Source: Tachypleus tridentatus
Taxonomy: Eukaryota; Arthropoda; Merostomata; Xiphosura; Limulidae
Direction of reading: 5' to 3'
Length of the DNA stretch: 64,000 nt
Assembly (NCBI RefSeq): GCF_004210375.1
Contig: NC_134829.1
Location: 24,010,034-24,074,033 of the forward strand
Numbering within the stretch: the stretch's first letter is position 1; the number at the start of each line of letters is the position of its first letter. Made by a program: the position numbers and the translations under genes. Of this stretch, positions 1 through 11,431 are shown in pieces. The notes beneath the pieces are model-generated. The model had not been told where the DNA came from, did no database searches, and saw nothing but the letters and a program-made list of their open reading frames with translations.

Positions 1-70
1 TTTGATACCCGTGGTGGGCAGAGTGGAGATAACCTTTTTATGTAGTTTTGTGCTTAATAACAAGCGAACA
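1..70 (+). mobile_element. SINE-B, 3' part cut by the window edge
   Basis: The first bases read as the T-arm-like box and body of SINE-B (GATACCCGTGGTGGGCAGAG, then TTTTGTGCTTAATAACAAGC). The tRNA-like head lies outside the window. Confidence 0.75.
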
Positions 71-957
71 AAAGCTGTATAGATTTTACTATTGTATTAA
101 AACATATTTAATAAAACTATTAACAATGATATCTTATTTTTTACAATGTAAACTGACAAGAAATAATGAAATATAATTTTATTTTGTTTAATAAACGGCT
201 ATACTATGCTAGATATTCTTATCCAATTACTTAACTATAACGTTCGCATGCATCATTATTTCTAAAAGCAAAAGAAAAAATTAAAAGTTAAATTACTTCA
301 AAAGTCAACATTACAAAATTGAACAGTAATAACGACATGCAGTAACACTTGGTTAGGAGTAAATGACTTTATAATCTTCGCAACTTCCAACAGTTATATT
401 TCTTTCAATTTCACGGTTTATCTAAAGACTCGTTTATTGGCTACTGGCTTTTCGGTAAGAAGCATATCCATGTATGTAATCAAAAGGCTTATTCTTAACA
501 CGTGAATGTTTGGTTCTTCAGGGTTTCTATTCATTGTGTTTTAGTTCTGTGAAAACAGAATATTAAATTTTTTGACTTGTCACTTTTTCTCCTTACGAAT
601 ATTTTTATAAATTTGAATAATTATAAAAAAGTATCTGTTCAATTATTTTAATTGTTCACGATAGTGATAAAAACAATTATGTTTCGGTGTAAAAAGTTAG
701 GAAAATTGTTGTTCCGTATTTGTTGCTACAACAAGGGAATTAAACCTTAAAGAAAATACAAATAACATTTCAGGCCAATTACATCTATGTTTGTGATAAT
801 TAACTAACGCTAGTGTTCGGTGTAGCCCATGTATAAAATAAACATTTCTCAGAGGCAGATAGGTCGATGACTGTGGACGATTCTGACGTTAGCTCTAGTT
901 AACATGTGGCTAACCTTGAAAGTACAAACTCAAAGCTTTATTTTATTTTGCTTTTTC
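71..957. other. Unannotated AT-rich stretch
   Basis: No convincing exon, RNA gene or repeat family seen. It has no long open frame and no exon-like GC-rich island. Confidence 0.6.
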
Positions 958-1231
958 TCATGGCCAAGCGTGTTAAGGTGTTCGACTCGTAATCCGAGGG
1001 TCGCGAGTTCGAATCCCCGTCACACCAAACATGCTCACCCTTTCAGCCGTGGGGGCGTTATAAAATATGACGGTCAATCCCACTATTCGTTGGTAAAAGA
1101 GTAACCCAAGAGTTGGCGGTGGGTGGTAATGACTAGCTGCCTTCCCTCTAGTCTTACACTGCTAAATTAGGGACGGCTAGCGCAGATAGCCCTCGAGTAG
1201 CTTTGCGCGAAATTCAAAACAAACAAACAAA
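958..1231 (+). mobile_element. SINE-A copy, near full length
   Basis: Head CATGGCCAAG...GACTCGTAATC with a T-box GAGTTCGAATCCCCGTCA, then the body (ATTCGTTGGTAAAAGAGTA, GACTAGCTGCCTTCCCTCTA, AATTAGGGACGGCTAGCGCA) and an (AAAC)n tail. The anticodon-loop-like CTCGTAA suggests descent from tRNA-Thr(CGT). No clear target-site duplication. The 66-residue open frame over it is a by-product. Confidence 0.9.
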
Positions 1232-1505
1232 CGATCATGGCAGGTGTGTTAACTTTAAGGAGATAACCTTTTTGTTTTGCACTAAAACAAAAACGGAGAA
1301 AAATTATGAACATAAAATTGTAAAGTTACAGCAAACAACAGTTTTTTACCAGGAAAACTAGTTAAATATTACATTACATTATATAAGAAATACTGAACTG
1401 CTATAAGTAGAGCATTCTTAAGACAGAAGACTTAAAGTGTAATGTTATACGGCACGTTAAAACACTTAGTGACTTTGATTTACAGTAAACTGTTACAAAC
1501 ACAGT

Positions 1506-1620
1506 TTGCCAAAAATGATGCACTTGTTATAATAATGCTTTCCCAACAATACAGGTTATTAGCCTTTGTTTCAGCCGGTTTTATATTACGTTTCTCTTGC
1601 TAATCTGCTATCATCTTCAG
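1506..1620. repeat. 115-bp exact direct repeat, copy 1
   Basis: Identical over 115 bases to 2527-2641, with similarity ending abruptly on both sides. The reverse strand starts CTGAAGATG and carries GAGAAACG some 20 bases later, like motifs near 9.2 and 53.2 kb. It reads as a nearly open peptide on the minus strand with one stop. Probably the end of a transposable element; family not identified. Confidence 0.9.
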
Positions 1621-1900
1621 GAAATGTTTCCGTATCGGTAATGACCAGTATGTAATCTTCTATTATCCACTCGACCAGGGTCGAAGTCTGTCTCATTTAG
1701 TACTTTAATCAACTGTAGATAATTCGTTACCGGAGAAACAAAACCTAATTAGAATTCAGGAACATAACAGGTATACAAGACTTGATAATACTGATTTATC
1801 TTCAATAGGCCATCATGACATAAAAGAAAACTACACGATAAATTGAAATGATTTTGAAATAATGAGATATGAACTTTCACATGATAAAAAAAACTATAAA
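1621..1900. other. Unannotated spacer between repeats
   Basis: Nothing recognisable seen. Confidence 0.5.
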
Positions 1901-2014
1901 AGGTTGTTTGTTTGTTGTTAAGCACAAAGAGCTATCTGTGCTCTGCTCACTGTAGGCACTGAAACCGGGTTTTTAGTGGGGTAAGTTAACAGACGTACTG
2001 CTGTGCGACTGGGG
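1901..2014 (-). mobile_element. SINE-B copy
   Basis: On the minus strand the copy reads CCCCAGTCGCACAGCAGTAC at its head, then a degraded T-box (CCCGGTTTCAGTGCC), GAGCACAGATAGCTCTTTGT and a GCTTAACAACAAACAAACAA tail. Confidence 0.8.
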
Positions 2015-2526
2015 AACAATTATTAAAAAGAAATTCCACATCCACCTAACTCGGTCAAAATAAAATAAAATGCAGAAAAACCTGAAGATCCTCGTAAAAC
2101 ATTCATATAGCTGGTTCGTTGAAGATCTGAAGGAGTAAACCCAAGTCAAGTGGATAACTCCCATCAATAAGACCCAGAAACGAATCACTACCAATACTAA
2201 ATAAACTGGATAAATATGTTAAAATAATTTGGGGCTTCACGAAGTTGTTGAAGTCCATATTGGTGCCTTTCGTCATGCTTTACTTGACAATTGTGCATCG
2301 TGACATTAGCAATGTAGCACAGTTTTCAATGCTAAAGATACACCACTCTTCCCTGCTCGTTTTCCATAATGTGTCTAGCGTACAAGAACGATGGTTTCTT
2401 ATCATCCATTCCAAAAGTCCAGCCACACGTCCTAAAGAAGGAAATAGCACAAATATTTTATTCATTCTCCAGAAGTATCTGACAGTTGAATGGGTATATG
2501 GTGTAATCAAACTGAGTACACGTGAC
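2015..2526. other. Spacer between the two 115-bp repeats
   Basis: Open frames of 96-102 residues overlap on both strands (2245-2553 + and 2280-2570 -). Neither shows a recognisable domain or exon signals, and the stretch could be decayed transposon sequence. Confidence 0.45.
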
Positions 2527-2641
2527 TTGCCAAAAATGATGCACTTGTTATAATAATGCTTTCCCAACAATACAGGTTATTAGCCTTTGTTTCAGCCGGT
2601 TTTATATTACGTTTCTCTTGCTAATCTGCTATCATCTTCAG
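2527..2641. repeat. 115-bp exact direct repeat, copy 2
   Basis: Second identical copy, same orientation, 1021 bp downstream of copy 1. It abuts the mariner-like remnant at 2656. The unit can be drawn with TG...CA ends, but no target-site duplication, primer-binding site or polypurine tract supports a mini-LTR element. Confidence 0.9.
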
Positions 2642-2655
2642 ACTGAGATGAAATT

Positions 2656-2910
2656 CTATGAGATTATGTTACGTGATGTTGCTTGGGACGTGTAGACGAT
2701 TTTAACGACTGACCTTTGAAGATTTTTACCTGTTACAAGACGCCGTCCTTTGTTTACAGTGGCTATGATATAACTTATTGCAGGTCTCTTCCTGGGTGGT
2801 CCTACATCCCGAAGTGCATCCACAATCCTTTGTTTTACAAAGTCATCAAGAACAAAGAATATACTTGTCTTGGAAACATTAAATTCCCGATCTGAACAGA
2901 GCTTTATCAT
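2656..2910 (-). mobile_element. Possible Tc1/mariner-like transposase N-terminal fragment
   Basis: An 84-residue open frame reads like the paired helix-turn-helix region of a Tc1/mariner-type transposase: a first helical part around FNVSKTSIFFVLDDF, a linker of the GxPRKR type (GPPRKRPAIS), then a second helical part ending VVKIVYTSQATSRNI. No DDE catalytic domain follows in frame and no terminal inverted repeats were found. The assignment rests on pattern only and may be wrong. Confidence 0.35.
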
Positions 2911-3087
2911 CTGAATGTGTGAGTAATTTGAGTCTCAAAGGGCTGTTACGTATCCTTTAAAAAGCGAACAGTTTTCTGTGGCAACAAACCACCTACGAAA
3001 CGCTAAAGAATATCAAAAGGTAGTTCTGATACAGTCCGTTCTACTATATATTTAACATCATCTTAATATAACTTATTTAACCCTTTG

Positions 3088-3290
3088 TGGCCCGCCATGG
3101 CTGCGTGGTTAGGGCGCTCTACCAGCAATCTGAAGTTCGCGGATACGAATCCCCGTCATACGAAGCATAATCGCCATTTCATAATGTGACAGTCATTTCC
3201 AGTATTCGTTAGCAAAAGAGTAGCTCAAAAGTTGTTAATTGGTGGTAATGTCTAAATTAGCGCAGATAACCCTCTTGTAACCTTACGTGT
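3088..3290 (+). mobile_element. SINE-A copy, degraded and 3'-shortened
   Basis: Begins GGCCCGCCATGGCTGCGTGG, keeps the T-box (GGATACGAATCCCCGTCA) and the ATTCGTTAGCAAAAGAGTAG core, then loses part of the body between GTGGTAATG and AAATTAGCGCAGATAACCCT. Confidence 0.8.
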
Positions 3291-3507
3291 CTGAAGTCTT
3301 TCATAACGTTCTTAACGGAATAACAAATCAGCTTAGGATAGAACTCGTATTATTTATATATAACAGTTACTAAGCAGTAATACGACTTAGGTGATTGTAT
3401 AAGCTTCTAATTATGGTAACAGTTTATATCAAATTGTTGAAACGTAAAAAAGTTCTTTAGTGCAACGAGATTCTGTGTCACACAAACTAAAGTTTTATAG
3501 CAATATT

Positions 3508-3630
3508 GTGTGTGTGGGAGTTTCTTATGGCAAAGTCATATCGGGCTATCTGCCGAGTCCACCGACGGGAATCGAACCGGTGATTTTAGCGTTGTAAATA
3601 CGTACACTTACCGTTGAACCAGCGGGGAAC
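3508..3630 (-). mobile_element. SINE-C copy
   Basis: The minus strand reads GTTCCCCGCTGGTTCAACGG, a T-box (ACCGGTTCGATTCCCGTCGG), GCAGATAGCCCGATATGACT, and a simple (CA)n-type tail. This is the best view of the third SINE family in the first 10 kb. Confidence 0.8.
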
Positions 3631-3753
3631 TAACAATATTGTATCATTAGTAAGATTGATAAAAAATTTAATCCAATATTTTTAATGTCAAAATAGCGAC
3701 TGTTCACCTATTAGAAACTACCCTAGAAACTAGAAAGTACTCAAAATATTACA

Positions 3754-4016
3754 TTGTTTGCTTGTTTTTTGAATTTCGCGCAAAGCTACTCCAGGGCTAT
3801 CTCAGCTAGCCGTTTAGCAGTTTAAGGCTAGTGGGAAAGCAGCTAGTCATCACCACCCACCGCCAACTCTTGGGTTACTTTTTTACCAACGAATAGTAGG
3901 ATTGCCTGTAATATTATAACGGCTGAAAGGGCGAGCATGTTTGTTGCGACGGGGATTCGAACCCGCGACCCTCAGATTACGAGTCAAACGCCTTAACCCT
4001 CCTGGCCATGCTGTTC
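3754..4016 (-). mobile_element. SINE-A copy
   Basis: On the minus strand the head reads GGCCAGGAGGGTTAAGGCGT, followed by the T-box GGTTCGAATCCCCGTCGCAA and the usual body ending TTTGCGCGAAATTCAAAAAA. Confidence 0.9.
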
Positions 4017-5044
4017 TGTTTGCAAACAATAGAATGTCATAACCCTCATCATATGTGAGAAAACGTTGTATTCTTTGAAACTTTTAAGTAATTCGAAACA
4101 AACATTGCTTACTTACTCCATATTTAATATCACTGCATAAGAAGAAGTGTCCGATTTAAACATCTTGGATAAAAAGCGATTTTTATTCAAGTATTTCAAA
4201 CATGCTGCTGGCTTTTTTATTTTTAATGGATGGATAAGATTCTAGTTTTCTTCTTTTTTCTTTCAAAGGTTTTCTTTCGTTTCGGATTTCTCTACTGAAT
4301 CTATATATGTTTATTTTCGTAGCACTGTTCCTCTGCCTTTTTTCCTTGTTCTTCTTCTAAACTTTCAAAAATAATTCTAAGGACAAACGTTGCAGTAGAA
4401 CAAAATCAGGTTGGTAAGCGCTGAAATCACAAGCAAACACACACATATATACATATATACATATATGAAGGATTGGATCTTTATTTTTAGATACAGACTG
4501 CAGAGCCGAGCCAACCAGTGGCACATCAGAAATTTGGATCAATTGTGTGGTGTATACGTCTTTCGAAAAATCTATGAATCTTTATTCACAGATTCGAAGA
4601 TCTGTGAATAGAGCGTAGAAGTCATTCGAAACCCTATAGTTAAACCCTTAATGTTTCGAACTTGTCTGATATATTGTGAAGGTTTGGAGATTAGCCTCAG
4701 GGCATTCAGTAGGTTGAGAAATAGGACTTGAGATAAGAAGTTTCATTTATACGTCGTATAAATACGACGTCATCTCTTCAAAGCTCACATTTATTCAATC
4801 CACGCAATGATATCACCACACAGCAACCGTTTCATGTATCTAAAGCATAGTCATCTAAAACATTACAATTACCTCTATAGGACACATCACAGGCAGGCCT
4901 AGGTAGGTATATTGACTGAGCATTCCTTGTTCATTTGAAATGTTTAAATCAATTCGAACCGAACTCTTACAAAAAGTGATTGTAACAACACGTGAATCAA
5001 CCTGATCTGCTATATAACAAAATCATTAATGGATCCATCTATTT
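4017..5044. other. Unannotated AT-rich stretch
   Basis: Holds a short ACAT/ATAC microsatellite near 4440-4465 and a near-palindrome around 4580-4610 (CACAGATTCG...CGAAGATCTGTG). No exon seen. Confidence 0.5.
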
Positions 5045-5508
5045 ATCTTTCTGTCTACTAATGTAGACTATCACACATTTTGTTATCTTTATTTAACTAT
5101 TTATCTTTCTGTCTACTAATGTAGACTATCACACATCTTGTTATCTTTATTTAACTATTTATCTTTCTGTCTGTTAATGTAGACAATCACACATTTTGTT
5201 ATCTTTATTTAACTATTTATCTTTCTGTCTACTAATGTAGACTATCACACATTTTGTTATCTTTATTTAACTATTTATCTTTCTGTCTACTAATGTAGAC
5301 AATCACACAATTTGTTATCTTTATTTAACTATTTATCTTTCTGTCTACTAATGTAGACTATCACACATTTTGTTATCTTTATTTAACTATTTATCTTTCT
5401 GTCTACTAATGTAGACTATCACACATTTTGTTATCTTTATTTAACTATTTATCTTTATGTCTACTAATGTAGACTATCACACATTTTGTTATCTTTATTT
5501 AACTACGG
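5045..5508. repeat. Minisatellite, 58-bp unit x 8
   Basis: Eight head-to-tail units starting ATCTTTCTGTCTACTAATGT at 5045, 5103, 5161, 5219, 5277, 5335, 5393 and 5451, differing by only a few substitutions. Each unit carries a small inverted repeat, GTCTAC-TAAT-GTAGAC; one unit (5161) has GTCTGT instead. Confidence 0.95.
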
Positions 5509-7002
5509 TATCAATCTGCAGATCCTTAACATTTCTGTGCCTCCTTTTACGATCAGTATATACCAATCTGTATTCTTCCTTTATATCAGTTACAATAGAT
5601 ATCTATCCATATGCATTATGTAGTTCATTTTAACATCAGAACGAATTTACGTGCGAATAACAGCTGATGCAGTGCATTTATCAACTGCTATTAACTGCAC
5701 ATCAAGGAGTAACGTGCTCAATTCGTTGTGTATACGGACACAAATACCTGCACATCTAGAACGCATACATCGAACCTTCTTTAATATTTATAAAGAATAA
5801 ACTCGCCATATACCTACGCACACTCACACAAGCGGATAAAAGTAGCTTATGCTGTTATTGTATAAAACTTATCCACTAAGCATCGGTGGTTAATCTGCAT
5901 TCATATTAGTTCGTATGAGCATAGGCTTAAAAATGCGTATAGTACGTGATTATAAATTCAACACATAAAATCATAAATGCGAGAGACAAATAAAACGTTT
6001 CATTATAATTTCCCATTCTAAACCCTTGGCTATGCTTCTATTCAAACACATTTTTAAGCGTAAATAGCAAAAAAAAAGGCGCATATCGCTACCTGTACTA
6101 TCGATTTTCCGACATATGTTAAATATGTTACGTTGTCTGCAATATAAACATTTTACATCACAATATTACAGCCTCTGCATTACTGGTCCGACTAAGATGA
6201 GTCTGAAAAAGCAGTAAATCAGTCTATCTTTCATAAGAATATATGGTTTTTGTTAGCCTAAGTTAAAACCTTAAGTAATTCGAACAGACAACGACGACAT
6301 AACGCTCGTATAAGGCATTTTCCAGTTAGTTTTAATCTCTCCCTTTGATGTACACGTGATCTCGTGAGTTCTTGGCGCCACACCGCGGCAGAACCTAATA
6401 CAACAAGTCCTCGAATTTATAAACTGCGCATTCGACACTTTCAATACCCTTTTTTCTGTTCTTAAGCCTACTTTCAGGTTTCAAAAATCGTCACAATTGT
6501 ATTTATTAATAAGTTCTCGTAGGCCCTTTAATAACATCGCATGTTTAACCAGAACAAGACAGTGAAAACTTGGAAAATCCCATTTCAGCTGGTAAGGGAT
6601 GTTCTATCTATCAGTACAATTTATGCACAGCACTGAAAAACATAGTTAACATTACCAACATTCTTAAGAGAAAATCATGGTGTAGTTGGCACTTTGTAAA
6701 CAAAGTGTATCGAGACTACTAAAGGTCAGTTTATGAAAATCTCTATTCACACACACATATATATATATGTCATTGTTATTCTGTATTAAATGTATATCTA
6801 CAATATCTAAACAATGTTAAGATAATACTACCATGTTGTTACCACGAGGATATGATGGAGAAAGAAAACTGTCATACAGATACCTACGATAGTAAAGTGT
6901 CTTTAAAAATGCACCACTGTCTTTTAATAATTTTCTCATGACGATAAAGGAAGAATTTGATTCAAAAATATATTATTATTAATCTGTATTAATTAGTTCT
7001 CT
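5509..7002. other. Unannotated stretch
   Basis: Simple sequence only: a poly(A) run near 6069 and an (AT)n patch near 6755. No exon or repeat family recognised. Confidence 0.5.
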
Positions 7003-7206
7003 CCCTCCCCCACAGTGGCATAGCGGTATGTCTGTGGTATTTGTTTTGTTTTTGTTTTGTTTTGTTTTGTTTTCACGGCCGGGGTCTGACGTGAGTTGAT
7101 CGTTTGGGGGCCCAACCTGCGGACTTATAGAAACCTGGTTTTAATACCCTTGGTGGGCAGAGCACAGATAGTCCTTTGTGTATCTTTGTGCTTAATTTCA
7201 AATCGA
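7003..7206 (+). mobile_element. SINE-B copy split by an insertion
   Basis: Head CCCCCACAGTGGCATAGCGGT breaks after GTATGTCTGTGG. About 75 bases of (GTTTT)n and unique sequence follow before the copy resumes with CCTGCGGACTTATAGAAACC, TACCCTTGGTGGGCAGAGCA and the GTGCTTAATTTCAAATCG tail. Confidence 0.75.
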
Positions 7207-7312
7207 ATAGATTCTTGAACAATAAATATTGTTGGTCCCATGAAGTGTGTGGTACACTTGGTAGCAAAACATATACTTAAAAATTAAAACACTGATTGTT
7301 TATTACTTTTTA

Positions 7313-7545
7313 ATAGGGCCAGGGGTGGCCTAGTAGTAAGTGTGCTGGAATGTTAATCCTAGAACATATGGATCGTGTTCCGTTGCCGCAACGTCGCAGT
7401 CTGCACTGTGGAGCCGTGGGTGCATTATACAAGTGACGGTTAAATCCCACTGTTTGATTAGAGTAGCCCAAGAGTGGGTGGTGGGTGAGTGCCTTCCCTC
7501 TGTTCTATCAGTTCAAATTTAGGGACAGCTAATACAGCCTTCTTT
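7313..7545 (+). mobile_element. Old SINE-A relative
   Basis: Keeps GGTGGCCTAGTAGTAAGTGT, GCCGTGGGTGCATTATACAA, GAGTAGCCCAAGAGTGGGTG and TTTAGGGACAGCTAATACAG in SINE-A order, but is heavily diverged, so it is an old copy or a sister family. Confidence 0.7.
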
Positions 7546-7754
7546 GCCCAGTGATTACCAAATGGTCTTGTATTAGAATGTTCACTTTTTTTCTATCCTA
7601 ATAAGCTGAAAATAATTTTAACAAATATATTTCTAATTTACTATCTCTCGTTTTTCTTGGATCAATATTTTTTCAATAAATGGTTGTACTACAAAGGTTT
7701 TGTTTCGAACAGCTGCGAAGCTGTATGTCCCAGATTTTGACTGTTTGATCAGAG

Positions 7755-7945
7755 GAAAAGCAGATGTTCAACAGCAGTCACAACCAGCTCCTAGTTTGCT
7801 CTAATCGAAAGGTGGGGTTTAATTGTCACTCTTATAACGCATTCATAGTCTCACAGTGCGGGTTGTGAGTTTGCGACAAAGGGGTGCAAACAATGAACCC
7901 TCAGATTCACATACCTACACATTAACCACAAGGCCATATCCGGGT
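7755..7945 (-). mobile_element. Old SINE-A relative, minus strand
   Basis: The minus strand shows GGCCTTGTGGTTAATGTGTA, an AATCTGAGGGTTCAT box, then GCGTTATAAGAGTGACAATT. The body breaks off after about 190 bases. Confidence 0.55.
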
Positions 7946-8100
7946 CGTGTCAAGAAACATGTCCTCCCCTTTTTCCACACGATGAGATTTATCAAGTGAC
8001 CGTAAATTATTCTTTTTATCAAGATTATATATCACAACACTATTACTTTATAATAATGTTTTAATACCTAGAATTATCCTTTAATCATAGTTAAAGGTCC

Positions 8101-8530
8101 ACATACATACATATATATATATATATATACATTCAGAATTACTCAGCTTTAGAAAGTCAAACGTGTTTCGTTTATTTGAGTTATAATTTTATAAAATGAT
8201 CTATCGACAATGCTTAAACAGCTGTTGCGGCATCTGCTTTAGCTTAAGAAATAATAATCTTCCCAACTGAGTTTCTTCAAATATTTTTCTTTAAGGAAGG
8301 GGCTAACACATTTTTTACTATCACAATTAATTACTCGAGGGATAACGCTTTCGTTTTTATAACAGCGAGCAATTAAGGGGATAACTCTTTCTTTTTTTAT
8401 AGCAATTAACATTCAGGAGATAGGACTTTCTTTTCTATAACAATTAATTACTATTAATTAATTGTTATGGGATAGCACTATTATTTTTATAACAATTAAG
8501 GGAATAACGTTTTTATGACAATTAATTAAA
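8101..8530. repeat. (AT)n tract and decayed short tandem array
   Basis: An ACAT/(AT)n microsatellite lies at about 8101-8130. From about 8320 to 8530 a unit of roughly 45-50 bp recurs in worn form, marked by GGGATAAC, CTTTC, TTTTTATAACA and CAATTAA. Confidence 0.6.
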
Positions 8531-9120
8531 ATCAAAATAGCTTAGCATTATTTCAAAATTTAATACACTGTAGAAATTGAAATCTACATATTTTGTTTCC
8601 AATTCAAAAGTCCTCTTGTGGGACATTGGCAAGTTTACTGAGTTACAACGCTTACATCTGGTGTTCAATTTTCCGCGGTGGACAGTCACACCTGAGAACC
8701 CAGTATGGCTTTTATCTAAAAGGAAAGAACTAACCAATTCAAAACTACTGAGCCTCTATACAGACAATTTTTAAATCAGAAAAATTACATAAATTTGTCA
8801 AATTTTTTACATAAAGTCCATCGTCATCCCTTAGAAAGTAGAAAACGCTAGAGAGATGTTGTTGATTAATAGACTAAAGCTGGAGGTAATCAGACCAGTT
8901 ACGTTGACAACTTAACGTTCGAATGGTAGATGTCAGCCCTTAAGATAGATGAGTGATCTATAACTACGAAAGGCCTAATCATTCCCATTAACTCGTTAAA
9001 ATAAATAGAAAGAGAGATAACTCGATTCAGCAACCTAATGAGCGCTTTGCTGGAAATAATTAAAGAAACAGACCGATAAGCAAACTGAAAGTGATGACGT
9101 GTAGGTAAGGACGTCCAATA
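8531..9120. other. Unannotated stretch
   Basis: Overlapping frames of 65-71 residues on both strands near 8522-8774 lack any recognisable domain or splice context. Confidence 0.5.
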
Positions 9121-9124
9121 GCAG

Positions 9125-9245
9125 AGAGAACAGTCTTTCTTCAGTAAAAATGTTTTTATTATCTCAATGTTTCGGTCTGATCTTACTTCTGTAGTCAGTA
9201 GATCGTTAATTTCCTGAAGAAGCTGCGATGCAAAACGTCTGAATA
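9125..9245. repeat. Two opposed CTGA...GAAAC-type motifs, possible retroelement remnant
   Basis: The plus strand has CTGAAGAAGCTGCGATGCAA followed by AACGTCTGAATAAATAG. About 60 bases away the minus strand has CTGACTACAGAAG...CAGACCGAAACATTG followed by ATAATAAAAAC. Both resemble the element at 53190-53259. Family unknown. Confidence 0.4.
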
Positions 9246-10559
9246 AATAGACACAAATAAATATCTAGATACAAATTATCTTTAAATTCGTCTTACTCAA
9301 CAAAAGTAGTAATTACATTAAAAAAGTAAAGAAACCTCTTTTGTGTGCTAACCAAGAAATATGGTAAATCAAAACTATTTTATTGATAAAATTCTTGTCA
9401 AGCTGAGCATATTTGTCCATGTTCTCTACGAATTATTGTGCTCACAGCCAGACATGGAGCTCCACATAACCAAATCATACAGATAAAATAGCCACAAAGT
9501 CCCTCCAGAAAGAATTACTATGAGAAGTCCGTATTCCAGAGTACATCACGAAACAACAAGAAAAGGGTTTCACGAGGTCTGACCACAAATGATTGAACAG
9601 CTAGATTTGAGTGATCCTAACAAATATACACATCCGTGGTAAAGGGAGATTACTAAAGAAACTTCAGCTCGTTCACTAAGAGAACTAGCCCTTATTCTGG
9701 TAATTGAGTTTACTTTCCCCAAGGAACTAATATAGAGTGTATTTCAACAGAAGGTCACGACTACCAGAAGAGTAAGCAGTAAATATACTTGACCGTTAAA
9801 TTCACTGCATCACGTAGTAACTCGTTCTAGTCAGGTATTTATTGATCATAGTTCGCGTTAATTCTGACGAGTAAAAAGCAAATCAAAATACATTTACAGT
9901 TTTTTTCTTTATTGGGATTTTTTGTTTGTGATACTGAAATTACGCGCTGATAAAAGTACTTAGTTATTTTTTTAAATTAGACCTAATTAAACCCTCAGGT
10001 TATTGCATTGTTTTTATATTGTTGGCCACCAACTGACAGGATGTACCAACTGCATCATGTTGAATAATTTATTTTACTCCTATTAAGACATCTGGTGTAA
10101 AAAAAAAAAAGTCCAAACTTTTTGGGCAAAATTACTCATTTTCTAAGTAAAATCTCAAAAGTAATCTAGAAATAAATTGGATTCATTACAATATCGATAT
10201 AACTTATAATTGTAGTATTTTGTGCGTGATTCAAATTTTATTGGGCTTAATTTCCATAATCATTATAAGATACTAGTTGAAGTATCCGTCCGTTATGATA
10301 AGTGAAATAAAATCTCGTTTTTAACAAAGAATAGAAAATTGTGAGAATTCTATCAACATGAAATAAATGGGGGACCAACCCCAATCATGACCATCTTTTA
10401 TGTTATCCTGTATCACTGACTCAAGCTGTGCTGATTTTGTGGGTTTTTTTTTCTTCTGAAATTAAATATGAGATCAGATACTTTATTATCTTTACTGTTC
10501 ACCAATCTAGTAGCTACATGTTGATGTAGGGTCAGCTTCTGAGTAATACAATTATTATC
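9246..10559. other. Unannotated stretch
   Basis: AT-rich and without long frames. If the CUB gene extends upstream this could be intron or 5' flank, but no signal-peptide exon was recognised. Confidence 0.5.
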
Positions 10560-10865
10560 AAAAGAACCTTTTTTTTAACATTAGTTTCTAAATATGATAA
10601 ATGCAACCATAAAACACAGTTTTTACATTAACTTTTAAATATTGTAATTTTAATTAAAAAAACAGTTTTTTACACTGGCCTTTAAATACTGAAAATGTAA
10701 TAAAAAGAACAAAAGTTTACAGTGATCTCCAATTAATGTAATTGCAATTAAAAGAACCAATTTTTACATTGAAGAACCAAAATTTACACTGATCTCCAGT
10801 TAATGTAATTACAACTAGAAGAACCGGTTTTTACATCGATCTGTAAATACTATAATGACAATTAG
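10560..10865. repeat. Decayed tandem array, unit about 60-65 bp
   Basis: About five worn units marked by AGAACC, TTTTTACA(C/T), GATCT(C/G)(C/T)A and TAATGTAATT(A/G)CAA. Confidence 0.6.
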
Positions 10866-11431
10866 GACATTCATAGACTTCATTATTAAAAGCACAAAAG
10901 TAAATAAACCTGTCAACTCGGCAATTACCAAGTCTTGAGAGGTGAATTGAAACAATTTTTATACATTAGAAAATTAACCATTTATGACAGTAGAAATATG
11001 ACTTGTAGTCACAATCCTTCACTTACATTCAAGGAAAATTCATGAGCATTAAAAATGTTGTATGGAGTAATTACAACTTACAACAACATTTAATATACTT
11101 GAAGGAAAGTTATTCATGTTAATTATTTTAACTGCAGTTAATGTGAAATTTATCATTCATTTTAGGCCTCTTTAAATTTCTTACACTTCTTCAATTTCCG
11201 TTGTTTAAACTATGATATGTGTAGAATAAGAAAAAAAATGCTTTGCAAATGCGTAAACACGATATAGTGTTGGTGATTTTTTTTACCTTTATACCTGATA
11301 TAATCTTGTATGTTGTCTTAATTTGTGTTTTCGAATGCACGTGCTGTCTTCCTAAATATTCTTTTTATTTTGCATGATAACTAACCCTAGCGTACGTCTT
11401 TGGAATGATTCTGATTTTACTGTTTTAATAG

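Noticed and set aside
958..1030. tRNA gene-like sequence (CTCGTAA loop, GGTTCGAATCC box), repeated in dozens of places
   Set aside because: It continues into a common SINE body each time and the anticodon stem is mismatched; these are SINE heads, not tRNA genes.
1506..2641. Miniature LTR (TRIM) retrotransposon with 115-bp LTRs
   Set aside because: TG...CA ends can be drawn, but there is no target-site duplication, primer-binding site or polypurine tract.
11374..11431. ATG at 11374 as the start of the CUB protein
   Set aside because: It precedes the splice acceptor at 11431, encodes no signal peptide, and the phase fits an upstream exon.
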